The position numbers and the translations under genes are program-made. Below, piece after piece: positions 9,389-18,987 of a stretch of 64,000 nt of DNA. The notes beneath the pieces are model-generated. The model saw nothing but the letters and a program-made list of their open reading frames with translations. It was not told the origin of the DNA and did not search any database. Each line of letters starts with the position of its first letter. The stretch's first letter is position 1. The stretch is from Hyphomicrobiales bacterium (GTDB taxonomy: Bacteria > Pseudomonadota > Alphaproteobacteria > Rhizobiales > Rhizobiaceae): assembly GCA_900471925.1 (NCBI GenBank), contig UCGV01000001.1, positions 471,648 to 535,647 on the forward strand, in the 5' to 3' direction.

Positions 9389-9978
9389 CGCAATCGAAGT
9401 CCAAGGTAGAAATCGTCGGCAAGGAAACCCTGTCGGACGGATGGACGAAGCTGGTTGGCTACAAGCTTGATTACACCGATCGCAACGGCCAGACCCATCG
9501 CCTGCCGCGTGAAGTCTACCATCGCACACCGGCTGCCTGCATCCTGCTCTACGATCCCAAACGCGATACCGTCGTGCTTGTGAAGCAGTTCCGGCTGCCC
9601 GCCTATCTGAACGGCGATCCCGCCTGGATGATCGAAGTGCCGGCGGGCCTTCTCGACGGCGATGAACCCGAGGCCGCCATCCGCCGGGAGGCGATGGAAG
9701 AGACGGGATATACGGTTCGCGATATCCGTTTTCTGTTCAGATCCTATCCGGCTCCCGGTTCAATCACCGAGGTCGTGCATTTTTTCGCGGCGGCAATCGA
9801 TACGGCCGACCGGATCGCCGACGGCGGTGGCCTCGAAGAGGAGCACGAGGATATCGAGGTGCTGGAAATCCCGCTGCCGCAGGCGGTCGCGATGATCGAA
9901 AAGGGTGAGATCATCGATCTCAAGACGATCATGCTGGTGCAATGGGCGGTCGCGAACAAGGGTGCGCTCGGTACCTGA
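9385..9978 (+). CDS. nudK: Nudix hydrolase, NudK-type (GDP-mannose hydrolase family)
   Basis: A 197-residue Nudix protein. The Nudix box reads GLLDGDEPEAAIRREAMEET (about residues 90-109), with the shortened first loop seen in E. coli NudK. The C-terminal part GGGLEEEHEDIEVLEIPLPQ and the KGEIIDLKT stretch also align with NudK as I remember it. NudK hydrolyses GDP-mannose and related nucleotide sugars to GMP and sugar phosphate; ADP-ribose is the other common substrate in this branch. Its ATG overlaps the stop of the oxidoreductase by 4 bp, so the two are translated together. Confidence 0.85.
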   Translation: MTQSKSKVEIVGKETLSDGWTKLVGYKLDYTDRNGQTHRLPREVYHRTPAACILLYDPKRDTVVLVKQFRLPAYLNGDPAWMIEVPAGLLDGDEPEAAIRREAMEETGYTVRDIRFLFRSYPAPGSITEVVHFFAAAIDTADRIADGGGLEEEHEDIEVLEIPLPQAVAMIEKGEIIDLKTIMLVQWAVANKGALGT

Positions 9979-10038
9979 AGATCAGACGTTGCAACGTGAC
10001 GGCGGCGATATATTTGCCGCGGCTGAATTTCTCGAAAT

Positions 10039-10071
10039 GCTTCATGTAATTGTCACGAACCGGCACTATGC
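10039..10071 (+). promoter_or_regulatory. Candidate Pho box and -10 upstream of phnM
   Basis: GCTTCAT-GTAA-TTGTCAC (10039-10056) matches the two direct heptamers of a PhoB box (CTGTCAT, 4 bp, CTGTCAY) at about 10 of 14 positions. CTATGC (10066-10071) lies 9 bp downstream, where the -10 element sits in Pho-regulated promoters. It is 44 bp before the phnM ATG. The motif is seen; regulation by PhoB is inferred from the known Pho control of phn genes. Confidence 0.5.
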
Positions 10072-10114
10072 GCTGCGTTTTAACAAATCATCAGATGCGG
10101 TCAGGAGAAAGCCC

Positions 10115-11284
10115 ATGTGGCTCGGTAATTTCACCCTCGTTTTGCCCAACGAGGTGGTGAGCGAAGGTTCTGTGCGGATTGAAGACGGTGTGATCGCAGA
10201 GATCCGGCCCGAGCCGGTTGCGGATGCCGTGATCGATGGCGGTGGACGCTTCCTGATGCCCGGTTTCGTCGATTTGCACGGAGACATGATCGAGCGCGAG
10301 ATCGCGCCGCGTCCGAATGCCCACATGCCGATCGATTTCGGTATCCACGAGCTCGACAAGAAGCTGGCCGCCTCCGGCGTGACCACGGCCTATGCCGCCG
10401 TCTCCTTCGCGACGGAAAGCGTCTATGGTCATGTCCGTTCGCTGGAAACGACCTCCGCCGTCATCGAGGGCGTTAACCGGCTGCGCGACAACCTGCTGAT
10501 CGATCACCGCGTCCATGCCCGCTACGAGATCACCAATATCGGTGCCGCGCCGACCCTCGAGCGCCTGCTGGAAGTCGGTCATATCGATATGGTTTCGCTG
10601 ACCGACCACACTCCGGGGCAGGGCCAGTATAATGACATCAAGAGCTATATCCTGAGCATTTCCGAGCGCCGCGCGATATCTGAGGAAACGGCCGCCGAGA
10701 TCGTCGCCAAGCGTATTGCCATGCGCGACAATCCCGAGATCGACGCCAAGCTGAAGGACATCGTCGCGCTCGCCAAGAAGCATGGCCTCTCGCTTGCCTC
10801 GCATGACGACGACAGCATTGAGAAGGTCGCCGAGATGTTCGATCTAGGTGTCACGATCAGCGAGTTCCCGGTCACGTTGCCGGCGGCCGAAGAGGCCCGC
10901 CGCCGTGGCCTCTGGACGCTGATGGGCGCACCGAATGCGCTGCGCGGCAAATCCATGTCCGGCAATCTGAGCGCTCTCGATGCCGCCAAGGCTGGTCTGC
11001 TGACGGTCATTGCCGCCGACTACCATCCGGCCGCCTTCGTGCCCGGCATCTTCAAACTGTCCGAAATGGTGGAGGGCGGTCTTCCGGCTGCTGTCGCCAT
11101 GGCGACGTCGAATGCCGCCCGTTCTGCCGGTCTGTTGGATCGCGGCGAAATCGCCATCGGCCAGCGCGCCGATTTCGTGGTGATCGAGCCAGGCGATGTC
11201 CATCGCATCCGCGCTACGTTCCGCGGTGGCCAGTTCGTCTATAGCGACGGCACGCTGCATCCGCTTCAGGCCCTTGCGGCCTGA
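10115..11284 (+). CDS. phnM: Alpha-D-ribose 1-methylphosphonate 5-triphosphate diphosphatase PhnM
   Basis: PhnM removes pyrophosphate from the ribosyl-triphosphate phosphonate made by the PhnGHIL complex, one step before C-P lyase. The 389-residue amidohydrolase-fold protein has the PhnM-specific PGFVDLHGDMIERE metal motif (about residues 46-59), SLTDHTPGQGQY, the SHDDDS motif and AADYHPAA. An amidohydrolase C-terminal strand region follows (GQRADFVVIEPGD). The ATG at 10115 is chosen because AGGAGA lies 8 bases upstream. No other phn gene is in the window, so the rest of the pathway must be elsewhere or this copy acts alone. It converges on purN with a 2-bp gap. Confidence 0.9.
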   Translation: MWLGNFTLVLPNEVVSEGSVRIEDGVIAEIRPEPVADAVIDGGGRFLMPGFVDLHGDMIEREIAPRPNAHMPIDFGIHELDKKLAASGVTTAYAAVSFATESVYGHVRSLETTSAVIEGVNRLRDNLLIDHRVHARYEITNIGAAPTLERLLEVGHIDMVSLTDHTPGQGQYNDIKSYILSISERRAISEETAAEIVAKRIAMRDNPEIDAKLKDIVALAKKHGLSLASHDDDSIEKVAEMFDLGVTISEFPVTLPAAEEARRRGLWTLMGAPNALRGKSMSGNLSALDAAKAGLLTVIAADYHPAAFVPGIFKLSEMVEGGLPAAVAMATSNAARSAGLLDRGEIAIGQRADFVVIEPGDVHRIRATFRGGQFVYSDGTLHPLQALAA

Positions 11285-11286
11285 AG

Positions 11287-11952
11287 TCAGTCTCCGATCA
11301 GCGAAATCAATTGCGATTTGGGGGCGATAGCGGAAGCTGTCGTCCCCACCGCTTTTCCGCCCTCCATCTTCACCCTGCCTTCGGCAAAGAGTTTGAGCGC
11401 CTGCGGATAAAGCTGATGCTCGATGGTCAGCACGCGGCCGGCGAGTGCATCGGCGGTATCGCCCGCAAGAACCGGCACGGCAGCCTGGCCGATAACAGGG
11501 CCTTCATCCATGCCTTCGGTCACGAAATGCACGGTGCATCCGGCAATGCGCATGCCGGCATCGATAGCTCGCTGGTGCGTATGCAGGCCCGGAAAGAGCG
11601 GCAGCAGGGAAGGGTGGATATTGATGATCCGGCCCTCATGACGCTGGATGAAAGCGCCCGAAAGTAGTCGCATATAGCCGGCAAGGCAGATGATGTCAGG
11701 CGAAAGTTCGTCGAGTGCGGCAAGGATTGCCGCTTCATGTTCATCCTTGCTCGCATAATCCTTGCGTACGAAGGCGAAGGTAGGAATGCCCTCGGCGGCC
11801 GCCTTGGCGAGACCGCCCGCATCCGCCTTGTCGGAGATCACGCCAACGATTTCGGCCGGATAATCGGCCGATTTCGCCGCCTGCGCCAGCGCCATCATGT
11901 TGGAGCCGCTACCGGAGATGAAAACGACGGTGCGTTTGCGCGGCGAACTCAT
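11287..11952 (-). CDS. purN: Phosphoribosylglycinamide formyltransferase PurN
   Basis: PurN transfers a formyl group from 10-formyltetrahydrofolate to GAR in the third step of purine synthesis. The 221-residue protein has the N-terminal [13 protein letters not shown] phosphate loop, the catalytic region [27 protein letters not shown] and the HxxxxxxDxG motif [16 protein letters not shown]. It overlaps purM by 4 bp and follows it in the same direction. Confidence 0.96.
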   Translation of the reverse strand: MSSPRKRTVVFISGSGSNMMALAQAAKSADYPAEIVGVISDKADAGGLAKAAAEGIPTFAFVRKDYASKDEHEAAILAALDELSPDIICLAGYMRLLSGAFIQRHEGRIINIHPSLLPLFPGLHTHQRAIDAGMRIAGCTVHFVTEGMDEGPVIGQAAVPVLAGDTADALAGRVLTIEHQLYPQALKLFAEGRVKMEGGKAVGTTASAIAPKSQLISLIGD

Positions 11953-13022
11953 AGGGCGAGCGTGCCCTTGTAGATCACGCCTGCTTCGCCGTCTGCGCGT
12001 CCAACCATGCGGCCGAGCGTAACCACCTTTTCGCCCTCCGCTTCGAGCGCCTTGGAGACGGCGTCAACATTCTCTTGCGCCACGACGACGATCATGCCGA
12101 TGCCGCAGTTGAACGTGCGCAGCATTTCCTTGGCCTCGACGCCGCCTGTCTTTGCAAGCCATGAGAAGACCGGCGGAACTTTGACGGCCGTCAGATCGAT
12201 CTCCGCGGCGAGATGCTTCGGCAATACGCGCGGGATATTCTCGGGAAAACCGCCGCCGGTGATGTGAGCGAGCGCCTTCAGCGCGCTCGTCTCGCGGATC
12301 GCCTTCAGGAGCGGCTTCACATAGATGCGGGTTGGGGTCAGCAGCGCTTCGCCGAGCTTCTTGCCTTCGGCAAACGGTGCTGGCGCATCCCAGCCGAGGC
12401 CGGAAAGTGATACGATCTTGCGCACCAACGAGAAGCCGTTCGAATGGACGCCGGAAGAGGAGAGGCCGAGGATGACGTCGCCTTCGGCAATGTCACCCGA
12501 TGGCAGCAGCTTGCCGCGTTCGGCAGCGCCAACGGCAAAGCCGGCAAGGTCATAATCGCCGGAGGAATACATGCCCGGCATTTCCGCCGTTTCGCCGCCG
12601 ATCAGCGCGCAGCCCGCTTCGCGGCAGCCGGCAGCGATACCGCCGACGATGGCGGCACCCTGATCGGGGTCGAGCTTGCCGGTCGCGAAATAGTCGAGGA
12701 AGAACAGCGGCTCTGCGCCCTGGACGACGAGGTCGTTGACGCACATGGCGACGAGGTCGATGCCGACGGTGTCGTGATAGTCCGCATCGATGGCAATCTT
12801 CAGCTTGGTGCCGACGCCGTCATTGGCGGCGACCAGAACCGGATCGGTGAAGCCGGCGGCCTTGAGGTCGAAGAGGCCGCCGAAGCCGCCGATCTCGCCA
12901 TCAGCGCCCGGGCGGCGCGTGGAGCGCACCGCTGGCTTGATCTTCTCCACCATCAGGTTACCGGCATCGATATCGACGCCTGCATCGCTATAGGTCAGAC
13001 CGTTTTTTCCAGACTGGCTCAT
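11949..13022 (-). CDS. purM: Phosphoribosylformylglycinamidine cyclo-ligase PurM
   Basis: PurM closes the imidazole ring of AIR in the fifth step of purine synthesis. The 357-residue protein starts with [14 protein letters not shown] and has the GGFGGLFDL and [17 protein letters not shown]-binding segments. It also has the AIR-synthase signature [25 protein letters not shown] and [14 protein letters not shown]. It forms a two-gene unit with purN, with coupled translation. The purM promoter must lie in the 240-bp divergent gap before the AI-2E family gene. Confidence 0.97.
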   Translation of the reverse strand: MSQSGKNGLTYSDAGVDIDAGNLMVEKIKPAVRSTRRPGADGEIGGFGGLFDLKAAGFTDPVLVAANDGVGTKLKIAIDADYHDTVGIDLVAMCVNDLVVQGAEPLFFLDYFATGKLDPDQGAAIVGGIAAGCREAGCALIGGETAEMPGMYSSGDYDLAGFAVGAAERGKLLPSGDIAEGDVILGLSSSGVHSNGFSLVRKIVSLSGLGWDAPAPFAEGKKLGEALLTPTRIYVKPLLKAIRETSALKALAHITGGGFPENIPRVLPKHLAAEIDLTAVKVPPVFSWLAKTGGVEAKEMLRTFNCGIGMIVVVAQENVDAVSKALEAEGEKVVTLGRMVGRADGEAGVIYKGTLAL

Positions 13023-13176
13023 ACTGATCTCCGGAGGATTTTAAAGCTGCGGACAGGGGACCGCGTCACATGCGGGTCGCAATTGCATGAGAGTGCGCTT
13101 TATGCAAGCGTTGCAAGGGAAAAGCCCCCATTTTCCAGCTATTCCCCGCACGCTTTCCGGATTCGGTGCAACAGGG

Positions 13177-13205
13177 TTGACCATCTTTGCGCCTCCATCC
13201 TATGT
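13177..13205 (+). promoter_or_regulatory. Predicted housekeeping promoter for the PerM-like gene
   Basis: TTGACC (13177-13182), a 17-bp spacer and CTATGT (13200-13205) fit the rhizobial housekeeping consensus CTTGAC-N17-CTATAT closely. It lies about 58 bp before the ATG at 13263 and points toward the PerM-hdaA pair. Confidence 0.55.
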
Positions 13206-13262
13206 GCTCAAGTGACTGAAGCCTCTGGAAAGCGGCGCAGGCGTGCGATCAGCGGGGAAGCG

Positions 13263-14387
13263 ATGCCACAACAGTTAAGCGGAACGATATTGAAGCGCCA
13301 GATCTTCTTCTGGGGAGCGGTTCTGCTAATCTTCATCGTCTTTCTCTATATTTTCAGTTCGATCCTGCTGCCCTTCATCGCCGGCATGACGATCGCCTAC
13401 TTCCTCGATCCGGTAGCAGACAGGCTGGAGCGGCTGGGCCTGAGCCGGATGATGGCGACCATCGTCATTCTTGTGACCTTCGTCATCGTTTTCGCGCTGG
13501 CGCTGATGATCCTTATTCCTGTGCTGATCAATCAGTTCAACGATTTCGCGCAGCGCCTGCCGGGCTATATCAGCCAGCTGCAGGAATTCATTGCCCACTA
13601 TCAGGACTCGGTGCTGCCCGGCTGGATCAAGAGCCAATTGGGAACGATCAAGAACAATTTCTCCACGATCCTGTCGGAAGGAATGGGCTTCCTGACCGGG
13701 CTGTTCTCGCAGATCTGGAATTCCGGCAAGGCTATCGTCGATGTCATCTCGCTGCTCGTCGTCACGCCGGTCGTCGCCTTCTACATCCTTCTCGACTGGG
13801 ATCGCATGGTGGCCAAGGTCGATGAGTGGGTTCCGCGCAATTACGTGAAGGACGTGCGCCAGATCGCCAGGGAAATGGACCAGGCGATTGCCGGCTTCAT
13901 CCGTGGACAGGGTTCGCTCTGCCTCATCCTCGGCATCTATTATGCCGCGGGCCTTTCGATCGTCGGCTTGAATTTTGGGCTGCTCATCGGCCTCTTTGCC
14001 GGCATGATCAGCTTCATTCCCTATGTCGGCTCGCTGGTCGGTCTCGTGCTCGCAGTCGGGGTGGCGCTTGTCCAGTTCTGGCCGGATTATATCTGGATCG
14101 TCGCGGTCCTCTGCGTCTTCTTCTCCGGCCAGTTCCTCGAAGGCAATATCCTGCAGCCGAAGCTTGTCGGCTCCAGCGTCGGCCTGCATCCCGTCTGGCT
14201 GATGTTTGCGCTCTTTGCTTTCGGCGCGCTCTTCGGTTTTGTCGGCCTGCTGGTTGCCGTGCCGGCCGCTGCCGCGGTCGGCGTCCTTGTCCGCTTTGCG
14301 CTTTCGCGCTACCTTCAAAGTGATCTCTACTATGGCAGGTCGCCGAGCGGCCGGGCCGGGAATACGAAATCTGTTTCCGATGAATGA
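13263..14387 (+). CDS. AI-2E transporter family (PerM-like) membrane protein
   Basis: A 374-residue protein with about eight transmembrane helices: an N-terminal pair (IFFWGAVLLIFIVFLYIF and the following segment), a central soluble helical section around residues 90-150, and a C-terminal bundle with the conserved LIGLFAGMISFIPYVGSLVG and EGNILQPKLVGSSVGLHPVW motifs. It belongs to the TqsA/PerM family, which includes quorum-signal exporters and ion/proton antiporters; the role here is unknown. The ATG at 13263 has GGGGAAG upstream. The end overlaps the hdaA start by 8 bp, an arrangement found next to hda genes in several proteobacteria. Confidence 0.85.
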   Translation: MPQQLSGTILKRQIFFWGAVLLIFIVFLYIFSSILLPFIAGMTIAYFLDPVADRLERLGLSRMMATIVILVTFVIVFALALMILIPVLINQFNDFAQRLPGYISQLQEFIAHYQDSVLPGWIKSQLGTIKNNFSTILSEGMGFLTGLFSQIWNSGKAIVDVISLLVVTPVVAFYILLDWDRMVAKVDEWVPRNYVKDVRQIAREMDQAIAGFIRGQGSLCLILGIYYAAGLSIVGLNFGLLIGLFAGMISFIPYVGSLVGLVLAVGVALVQFWPDYIWIVAVLCVFFSGQFLEGNILQPKLVGSSVGLHPVWLMFALFAFGALFGFVGLLVAVPAAAAVGVLVRFALSRYLQSDLYYGRSPSGRAGNTKSVSDE

Positions 14388-15093
14388 TGTGAAGAACGCT
14401 GATCCGAAGCGCAAGGCCGGAGAGCAGCTTCCCTTGGCCTTTTCGCATGACGTTGCCACCGGTCGCGATGATCTCCTGATCTCGGAGCGTCTCGCCGCTG
14501 CGGTTTCGATTGTCGATGCCTGGCCGAACTGGCCGTCGCCTGTCGTTATCCTCGCCGGCCCCGCGGGCTCCGGCAAATCGCACCTCGCCGGCATCTGGAA
14601 GGAGTTGAGCGGGGCGGAAATCATCCACCCCACTGACGGTTCCGATGCCGCGGTCACGGCGGCAAACGGTCCGGTTCTGTTCGAGGATGTCGATCGTCTG
14701 GGGTTCGACGACGTCAAGCTTTTCCATGTCATCAACAGCGTGCGGGAAAACGGCACCAGCCTTTTGATGACGAGCCGCCTCTGGCCCATGTCCTGGCCTG
14801 TCACGCTGCCCGACCTGCGCTCGCGCCTGAAGGCTGCGACTGTCGTCGAGATCGGCGAACCGGATGAGGAATTGCTGTCGCAAGTCATCGTCAAGCTCTT
14901 CGCCGATCGGCAGCTTTATATAGATGACAAACTCGTCCTTTATATCGTCAATCGCATGGAGCGCTCGCTGAATGCCGCCCAGACGATTGTCGAGAGGCTT
15001 GATCGGCTTGCTCTTTCCAGAGGTACGAGAATTACCCGAGCTCTCGCCGCTGAAGTATTGAATGAATTGGGAAATTCCGGTTCCGGCGATTGA
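14380..15093 (+). CDS. hdaA: DnaA regulatory inactivator HdaA (Hda homologue)
   Basis: A 237-residue DnaA-like AAA+ protein. It has an N-terminal QLPLAF beta-clamp-binding motif (residues 17-22), the P-loop AGPAGSGKSH, a Walker B-like VLFEDVDR, LLMTSRLWP as sensor 1 and a C-terminal lid (AAQTIVERLDRLALSRG). In Caulobacter and E. coli, Hda proteins load on the sliding clamp and stimulate DnaA-ATP hydrolysis to prevent re-initiation. It overlaps the PerM-like gene by 8 bp and lies 65 bp before ppk. Confidence 0.93.
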   Translation: MNDVKNADPKRKAGEQLPLAFSHDVATGRDDLLISERLAAAVSIVDAWPNWPSPVVILAGPAGSGKSHLAGIWKELSGAEIIHPTDGSDAAVTAANGPVLFEDVDRLGFDDVKLFHVINSVRENGTSLLMTSRLWPMSWPVTLPDLRSRLKAATVVEIGEPDEELLSQVIVKLFADRQLYIDDKLVLYIVNRMERSLNAAQTIVERLDRLALSRGTRITRALAAEVLNELGNSGSGD

Positions 15094-15124
15094 CTGTGAC
15101 AGTTCCGTCGTGAAACTGATATAT
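15094..15124 (+). promoter_or_regulatory. Candidate Pho box and -10 upstream of ppk
   Basis: CTGTGAC-AGTT-CCGTCGT (15094-15111) resembles the PhoB direct repeat at about 10 to 11 of 14 positions. It is followed 7 bp later by ATATAT (15119-15124), a good -10. The site lies in the 65-bp hdaA-ppk gap and overlaps nothing coding. Function is inferred. Confidence 0.4.
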
Positions 15125-15158
15125 TCGCAGAAGCGTTTAAAAGCAGGGTGAGTGGACC

Positions 15159-17363
15159 ATGGACAGCGCATACCAGGAACATCAGCAACCCACCCCGGAC
15201 AACAGCTCGGACCTGCCGCCGCTGGATCAGCTTCTTTCGAGCCCGGAGCGCTTCATCAATCGCGAATTCTCCTGGCTGCAGTTCAACCGCCGCGTCCTCG
15301 AGGAGACGTTGAACACCGAGCATCCGCTGCTCGAGCGCGTTCGCTTCCTGTCGATTTCGGCCGCCAACCTCGACGAATTCTTCATGGTGCGCGTCGCCGG
15401 CCTCGAGGGCCAGGTGCGCCAGAGCATCGTCGTCAAGAGCCCGGACGGCCGCACGCCGGCCGAGCAGTTGGACTCGATCCTGAGCGAGATCGATCATCTG
15501 CAGATGGAACAGCAAGCCTCGCTTGCCGTCCTGCAGCAATATCTCGCCAAGGAAGATATCCTGATCGTGCGCCCCGGCGCGCTCAGCGACGCCGATCGTC
15601 AATGGCTGGCAAGCGAGTTCGAACAGTCGATCTTCCCGGTGCTGACACCGCTCTCGATCGATCCGGCTCATCCGTTCCCGTTTATTCCGAATCTCGGTTT
15701 CTCGATCGGCCTGCAGCTTGTCAGCCGGAGCGGCCGCGAGCCGATGACGGCGCTGCTGCGCCTTCCGCCGGCGCTCGACCGCTTCATCCGCCTGCCTGAC
15801 GACAGCAACACGATCCGCTACATCACGCTGGAAGACGTCGCCAATATCTTCATCCACCGGCTCTACCCGGGCTACGAGGTGCAGGGTTCCGGTACGTTCC
15901 GCGTCATCCGCGACAGCGATATCGAAGTCGAGGAAGAAGCCGAAGATCTCGTGCGCTTCTTCGAAACGGCACTGAAGCGCCGCCGCCGTGGCAAGGTGAT
16001 CCGCATCGAGACGGATTCGGAAATGCCGGCATCACTGCGCCAGTTCGTGGTCCAGGCGCTCAGCATTCCGGACAATCGCGTTGCGGTTCTGCCCGGCCTG
16101 CTGGCACTGAACACGCTCTCGGAAATCACCAAGGCGCCGCGCGACGACTTGCGCTTTCCGCCCTACAATGCCCGATTTCCCGAACGTGTCCGTGAACACG
16201 CCGGTGATTGCCTCGCCGCCATCCGAGAAAAGGACATGGTGGTCCACCATCCCTACGAATCTTTCGACGTGGTGGTGCAGTTCCTTCTCCAGGCTGCGCA
16301 CGATCCTGACGTTCTGGCGATAAAGCAGACGCTCTATCGAACCTCCAACGACAGCCCGATCGTACGTGCCTTGATCGATGCGGCCGAAGCAGGCAAGTCG
16401 GTGACGGCGCTGGTCGAGCTCAAGGCCCGTTTCGACGAGGAGGCCAACATCCGCTGGGCGCGCGACCTGGAACGCGCGGGCGTGCAGGTCGTCTTCGGCT
16501 TCATCGAATTGAAGACCCATGCCAAGATGTCGCTTGTCGTCCGCCGTGAGGAAGGCAAGCTGCGTACCTACTGCCATCTCGGCACCGGCAACTATCATCC
16601 GATCACCGCCAAGATCTACACGGACCTGTCCTTCTTCACCTGCAACCCTGTCATCGCCCACGACATGGCGAACATCTTCAACTTCATCACCGGTTACGGT
16701 GAGCCGGAAGAGGGAATGCAGCTCGCCGTTTCGCCCTATACGTTGCGTCCGCGCATCCTTCGTCACATCAACGAAGAGATCGAGCACGCCCGCAGCGGCC
16801 GCCCGGCAGCAATCTGGATGAAGATGAATTCGCTTGTCGACCCCGATATCATCGACGCGCTCTACACTGCGAGCCGTGCCGGCGTCGAGATCGACCTCGT
16901 CGTGCGCGGCATCTGCTGCCTGCGTCCGCAGGTGCCCGGCCTCTCCGACAAAATCCGCGTCAAATCGATCATCGGCCGCTTCCTGGAGCACAGCCGCATC
17001 TTCTGCTTCGGCAACGGTTACGGCCTGCCTTCCGACAAGGCGCTGGTCTATATCGGCTCGGCCGACATGATGCCGAGAAACCTCGATCGCCGCGTCGAAA
17101 CTCTCGTTCCGCTGACGAATCCGACCGTCCACGAGCAGGTCTTGTCACAGATTATGCTCGGCAACGTGATTGACAACCAACAAAGCTACGAGATATTGCC
17201 CGACGGTACGTCCCGCCGCATGGAAGTGCGCAGGGGCGAAGAACCGTTTAATGCGCAGCAATATTTCATGACCAATCCAAGCCTGTCCGGCCGTGGTGAA
17301 GCTTTGAAATCAAGTGCGCCGAAGCTGATCGCCGGTCTGCTTGACGGCCGGAACAACAAGTAA
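15159..17363 (+). CDS. ppk: Polyphosphate kinase Ppk1
   Basis: Ppk1 reversibly makes long-chain polyphosphate from ATP. The 734-residue protein has all four domains: an N-terminal helical domain with [18 protein letters not shown]; the middle domain with [20 protein letters not shown]; and two phospholipase D-like C-terminal domains. The autophosphorylated histidine is H473 in [11 protein letters not shown]. The second domain has [13 protein letters not shown] and [12 protein letters not shown]. The start is the ATG at 15159. ppx begins 10 bp after the ppk stop, forming a ppk-ppx unit. Confidence 0.97.
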   Translation: MDSAYQEHQQPTPDNSSDLPPLDQLLSSPERFINREFSWLQFNRRVLEETLNTEHPLLERVRFLSISAANLDEFFMVRVAGLEGQVRQSIVVKSPDGRTPAEQLDSILSEIDHLQMEQQASLAVLQQYLAKEDILIVRPGALSDADRQWLASEFEQSIFPVLTPLSIDPAHPFPFIPNLGFSIGLQLVSRSGREPMTALLRLPPALDRFIRLPDDSNTIRYITLEDVANIFIHRLYPGYEVQGSGTFRVIRDSDIEVEEEAEDLVRFFETALKRRRRGKVIRIETDSEMPASLRQFVVQALSIPDNRVAVLPGLLALNTLSEITKAPRDDLRFPPYNARFPERVREHAGDCLAAIREKDMVVHHPYESFDVVVQFLLQAAHDPDVLAIKQTLYRTSNDSPIVRALIDAAEAGKSVTALVELKARFDEEANIRWARDLERAGVQVVFGFIELKTHAKMSLVVRREEGKLRTYCHLGTGNYHPITAKIYTDLSFFTCNPVIAHDMANIFNFITGYGEPEEGMQLAVSPYTLRPRILRHINEEIEHARSGRPAAIWMKMNSLVDPDIIDALYTASRAGVEIDLVVRGICCLRPQVPGLSDKIRVKSIIGRFLEHSRIFCFGNGYGLPSDKALVYIGSADMMPRNLDRRVETLVPLTNPTVHEQVLSQIMLGNVIDNQQSYEILPDGTSRRMEVRRGEEPFNAQQYFMTNPSLSGRGEALKSSAPKLIAGLLDGRNNK

Positions 17364-17373
17364 ACTGGACCTA

Positions 17374-18894
17374 ATGGTTGAATCTGAAGCCCAGGGGCGA
17401 CTTCCGGGTATCGCCCCGGTCTCCGTTGTCGATATCGGATCGAACTCTATCCGTCTGGTCGTCTACGAAGGTCTGTCGCGTTCGCCGACCATCCTCTTCA
17501 ACGAAAAGGTTCTTTGCGGCCTCGGCAAGGGGATAGCCCTGACCGGCAAGATGGATGAGGAAAGCGTCGCTCGCGCGCTTCAAGCCCTGCATCGCTTCAA
17601 GGCTCTCTCCGATCAGGCACGCGCCGCCACCATGTACGTGCTGGCGACCGCCGCAGCACGTGAGGCGAGCAACGGTCCCGATTTCATTCATCAGGCCGAG
17701 ACGATCCTGCAGCGCCATGTCCGCGTGCTCTCGGGTGAAGAGGAGGCGCGTTTTGCCTCGCTCGGTATCATCAGCGGTTTTTTCAATCCTGACGGCATTG
17801 CCGGCGATCTCGGCGGCGGTTCTCTGGAACTGATCGATATCAGCGGCAAGAACGTCAGCAATGGCGTTACCCTGCCGCTCGGCGGTCTGCGCCTATCCGA
17901 ATATGCCGGCGGCTCTCTCGCCAAGGCGCGCGCCTTTGCCCGCAAGCAGGTCAAGACCGCCAAGTTCCTCTCCAGGGGGGAGGGGCGAACCTTCTACGCG
18001 GTCGGCGGCACCTGGCGAAACATCGCCAAGCTGCACATGGAAATCACCCGCTATCCACTGCACATGATGCAGGGCTACGAGGTTCCGCTCGAAGCAATGA
18101 TGCAGTTCCTGGATCAGGTCGTCGCCGCCAAGGATTCCAAGGAGCCGGCCTTGCAGGCGGTCTCCAAGCATCGTCGTTCGCTACTGCCCTTCGGCGCCAT
18201 CGCCATGAAGGAAGTCCTGAATGCGATGAAGCCATCGGTCGTGTCCTTTTCCGCGCAGGGCGTGCGCGAAGGCTACCTCTTCTCACTTCTGTCCGAATCC
18301 GAACGGCGCAGCGATCCGCTGTTGGCGGCTGCCAGCGAGCTCGCCATCCTGCGCGCCCGCTCGCCGGAACATGCCCGCGAACTTGCTGACTGGACCGGCC
18401 GCATGATGCCCTTCTTCGGGGTTCAGGAAACTGAAGAGGAGAGCCGTTATCGCCAGGCAGCCTGCCTGCTCGCCGATATCAGCTGGCGCGCCCATCCGGA
18501 CTATCGCGGCGCTCAGGCGCTGAACGTGATCGCCCACTCCTCCTTTGTCGGTATCAGTCATCCCGGCCGCGCCTTCATCGCACTGACGAATTACTACCGC
18601 TTCGAAGGCTTGCACGACGACGGTTCCACTGCGCCGCTGGCGACGATCGCCGGTCCTGCCTTCATCGAGCGCGCGAAGCTGCTCGGCGGCATGTTGCGCG
18701 TCGTCTACCTGTTCTCTGCTTCCATGCCGGGCATCGTGCGTAACCTGACCTTCCGCAAGTCCGCTTCTCCCGATCTCGATCTGGAATTCGTGGTCCCGCA
18801 CGAATATCACGATTTTGCCGGCGAGCGGCTGGATGGTCGGCTGCAGCAATTGTCGAAACTGACGAACAAGCGCCTCGCATTCCGCTTCGAATAA
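17374..18894 (+). CDS. ppx: Exopolyphosphatase Ppx/GppA family
   Basis: A 506-residue actin-fold phosphatase with VVDIGSNSIRLVVYE (phosphate 1 loop), the DLGGGSLELIDI phosphate 2 loop and a C-terminal HD-like helical extension from about residue 300. Ppx releases phosphate from polyphosphate ends; some members hydrolyse pppGpp. I chose the ATG at 17374, 10 bp after the ppk stop. An in-frame TTG at 17341 lies inside ppk and lacks support. A bidirectional terminator follows. Confidence 0.94.
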   Translation: MVESEAQGRLPGIAPVSVVDIGSNSIRLVVYEGLSRSPTILFNEKVLCGLGKGIALTGKMDEESVARALQALHRFKALSDQARAATMYVLATAAAREASNGPDFIHQAETILQRHVRVLSGEEEARFASLGIISGFFNPDGIAGDLGGGSLELIDISGKNVSNGVTLPLGGLRLSEYAGGSLAKARAFARKQVKTAKFLSRGEGRTFYAVGGTWRNIAKLHMEITRYPLHMMQGYEVPLEAMMQFLDQVVAAKDSKEPALQAVSKHRRSLLPFGAIAMKEVLNAMKPSVVSFSAQGVREGYLFSLLSESERRSDPLLAAASELAILRARSPEHARELADWTGRMMPFFGVQETEEESRYRQAACLLADISWRAHPDYRGAQALNVIAHSSFVGISHPGRAFIALTNYYRFEGLHDDGSTAPLATIAGPAFIERAKLLGGMLRVVYLFSASMPGIVRNLTFRKSASPDLDLEFVVPHEYHDFAGERLDGRLQQLSKLTNKRLAFRFE

Positions 18895-18938
18895 GGTCGC
18901 GTTGACCAAAACAGATCGGCACTGTTGCCGGCAAACAA

Positions 18939-18966
18939 AAAGGGCGGTGCAAAAGCACCGCCCTTT
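18939..18966. terminator. Bidirectional terminator after ppx
   Basis: AAAGGGCGGTGC, an AAAA loop and GCACCGCCCTTT make a perfect 12-bp stem with A-rich and T-rich flanks. It lies between convergent ppx and the phytase-like gene. Confidence 0.85.
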
Positions 18967-18987
18967 CATTTTACGCCAGATTGCGAA

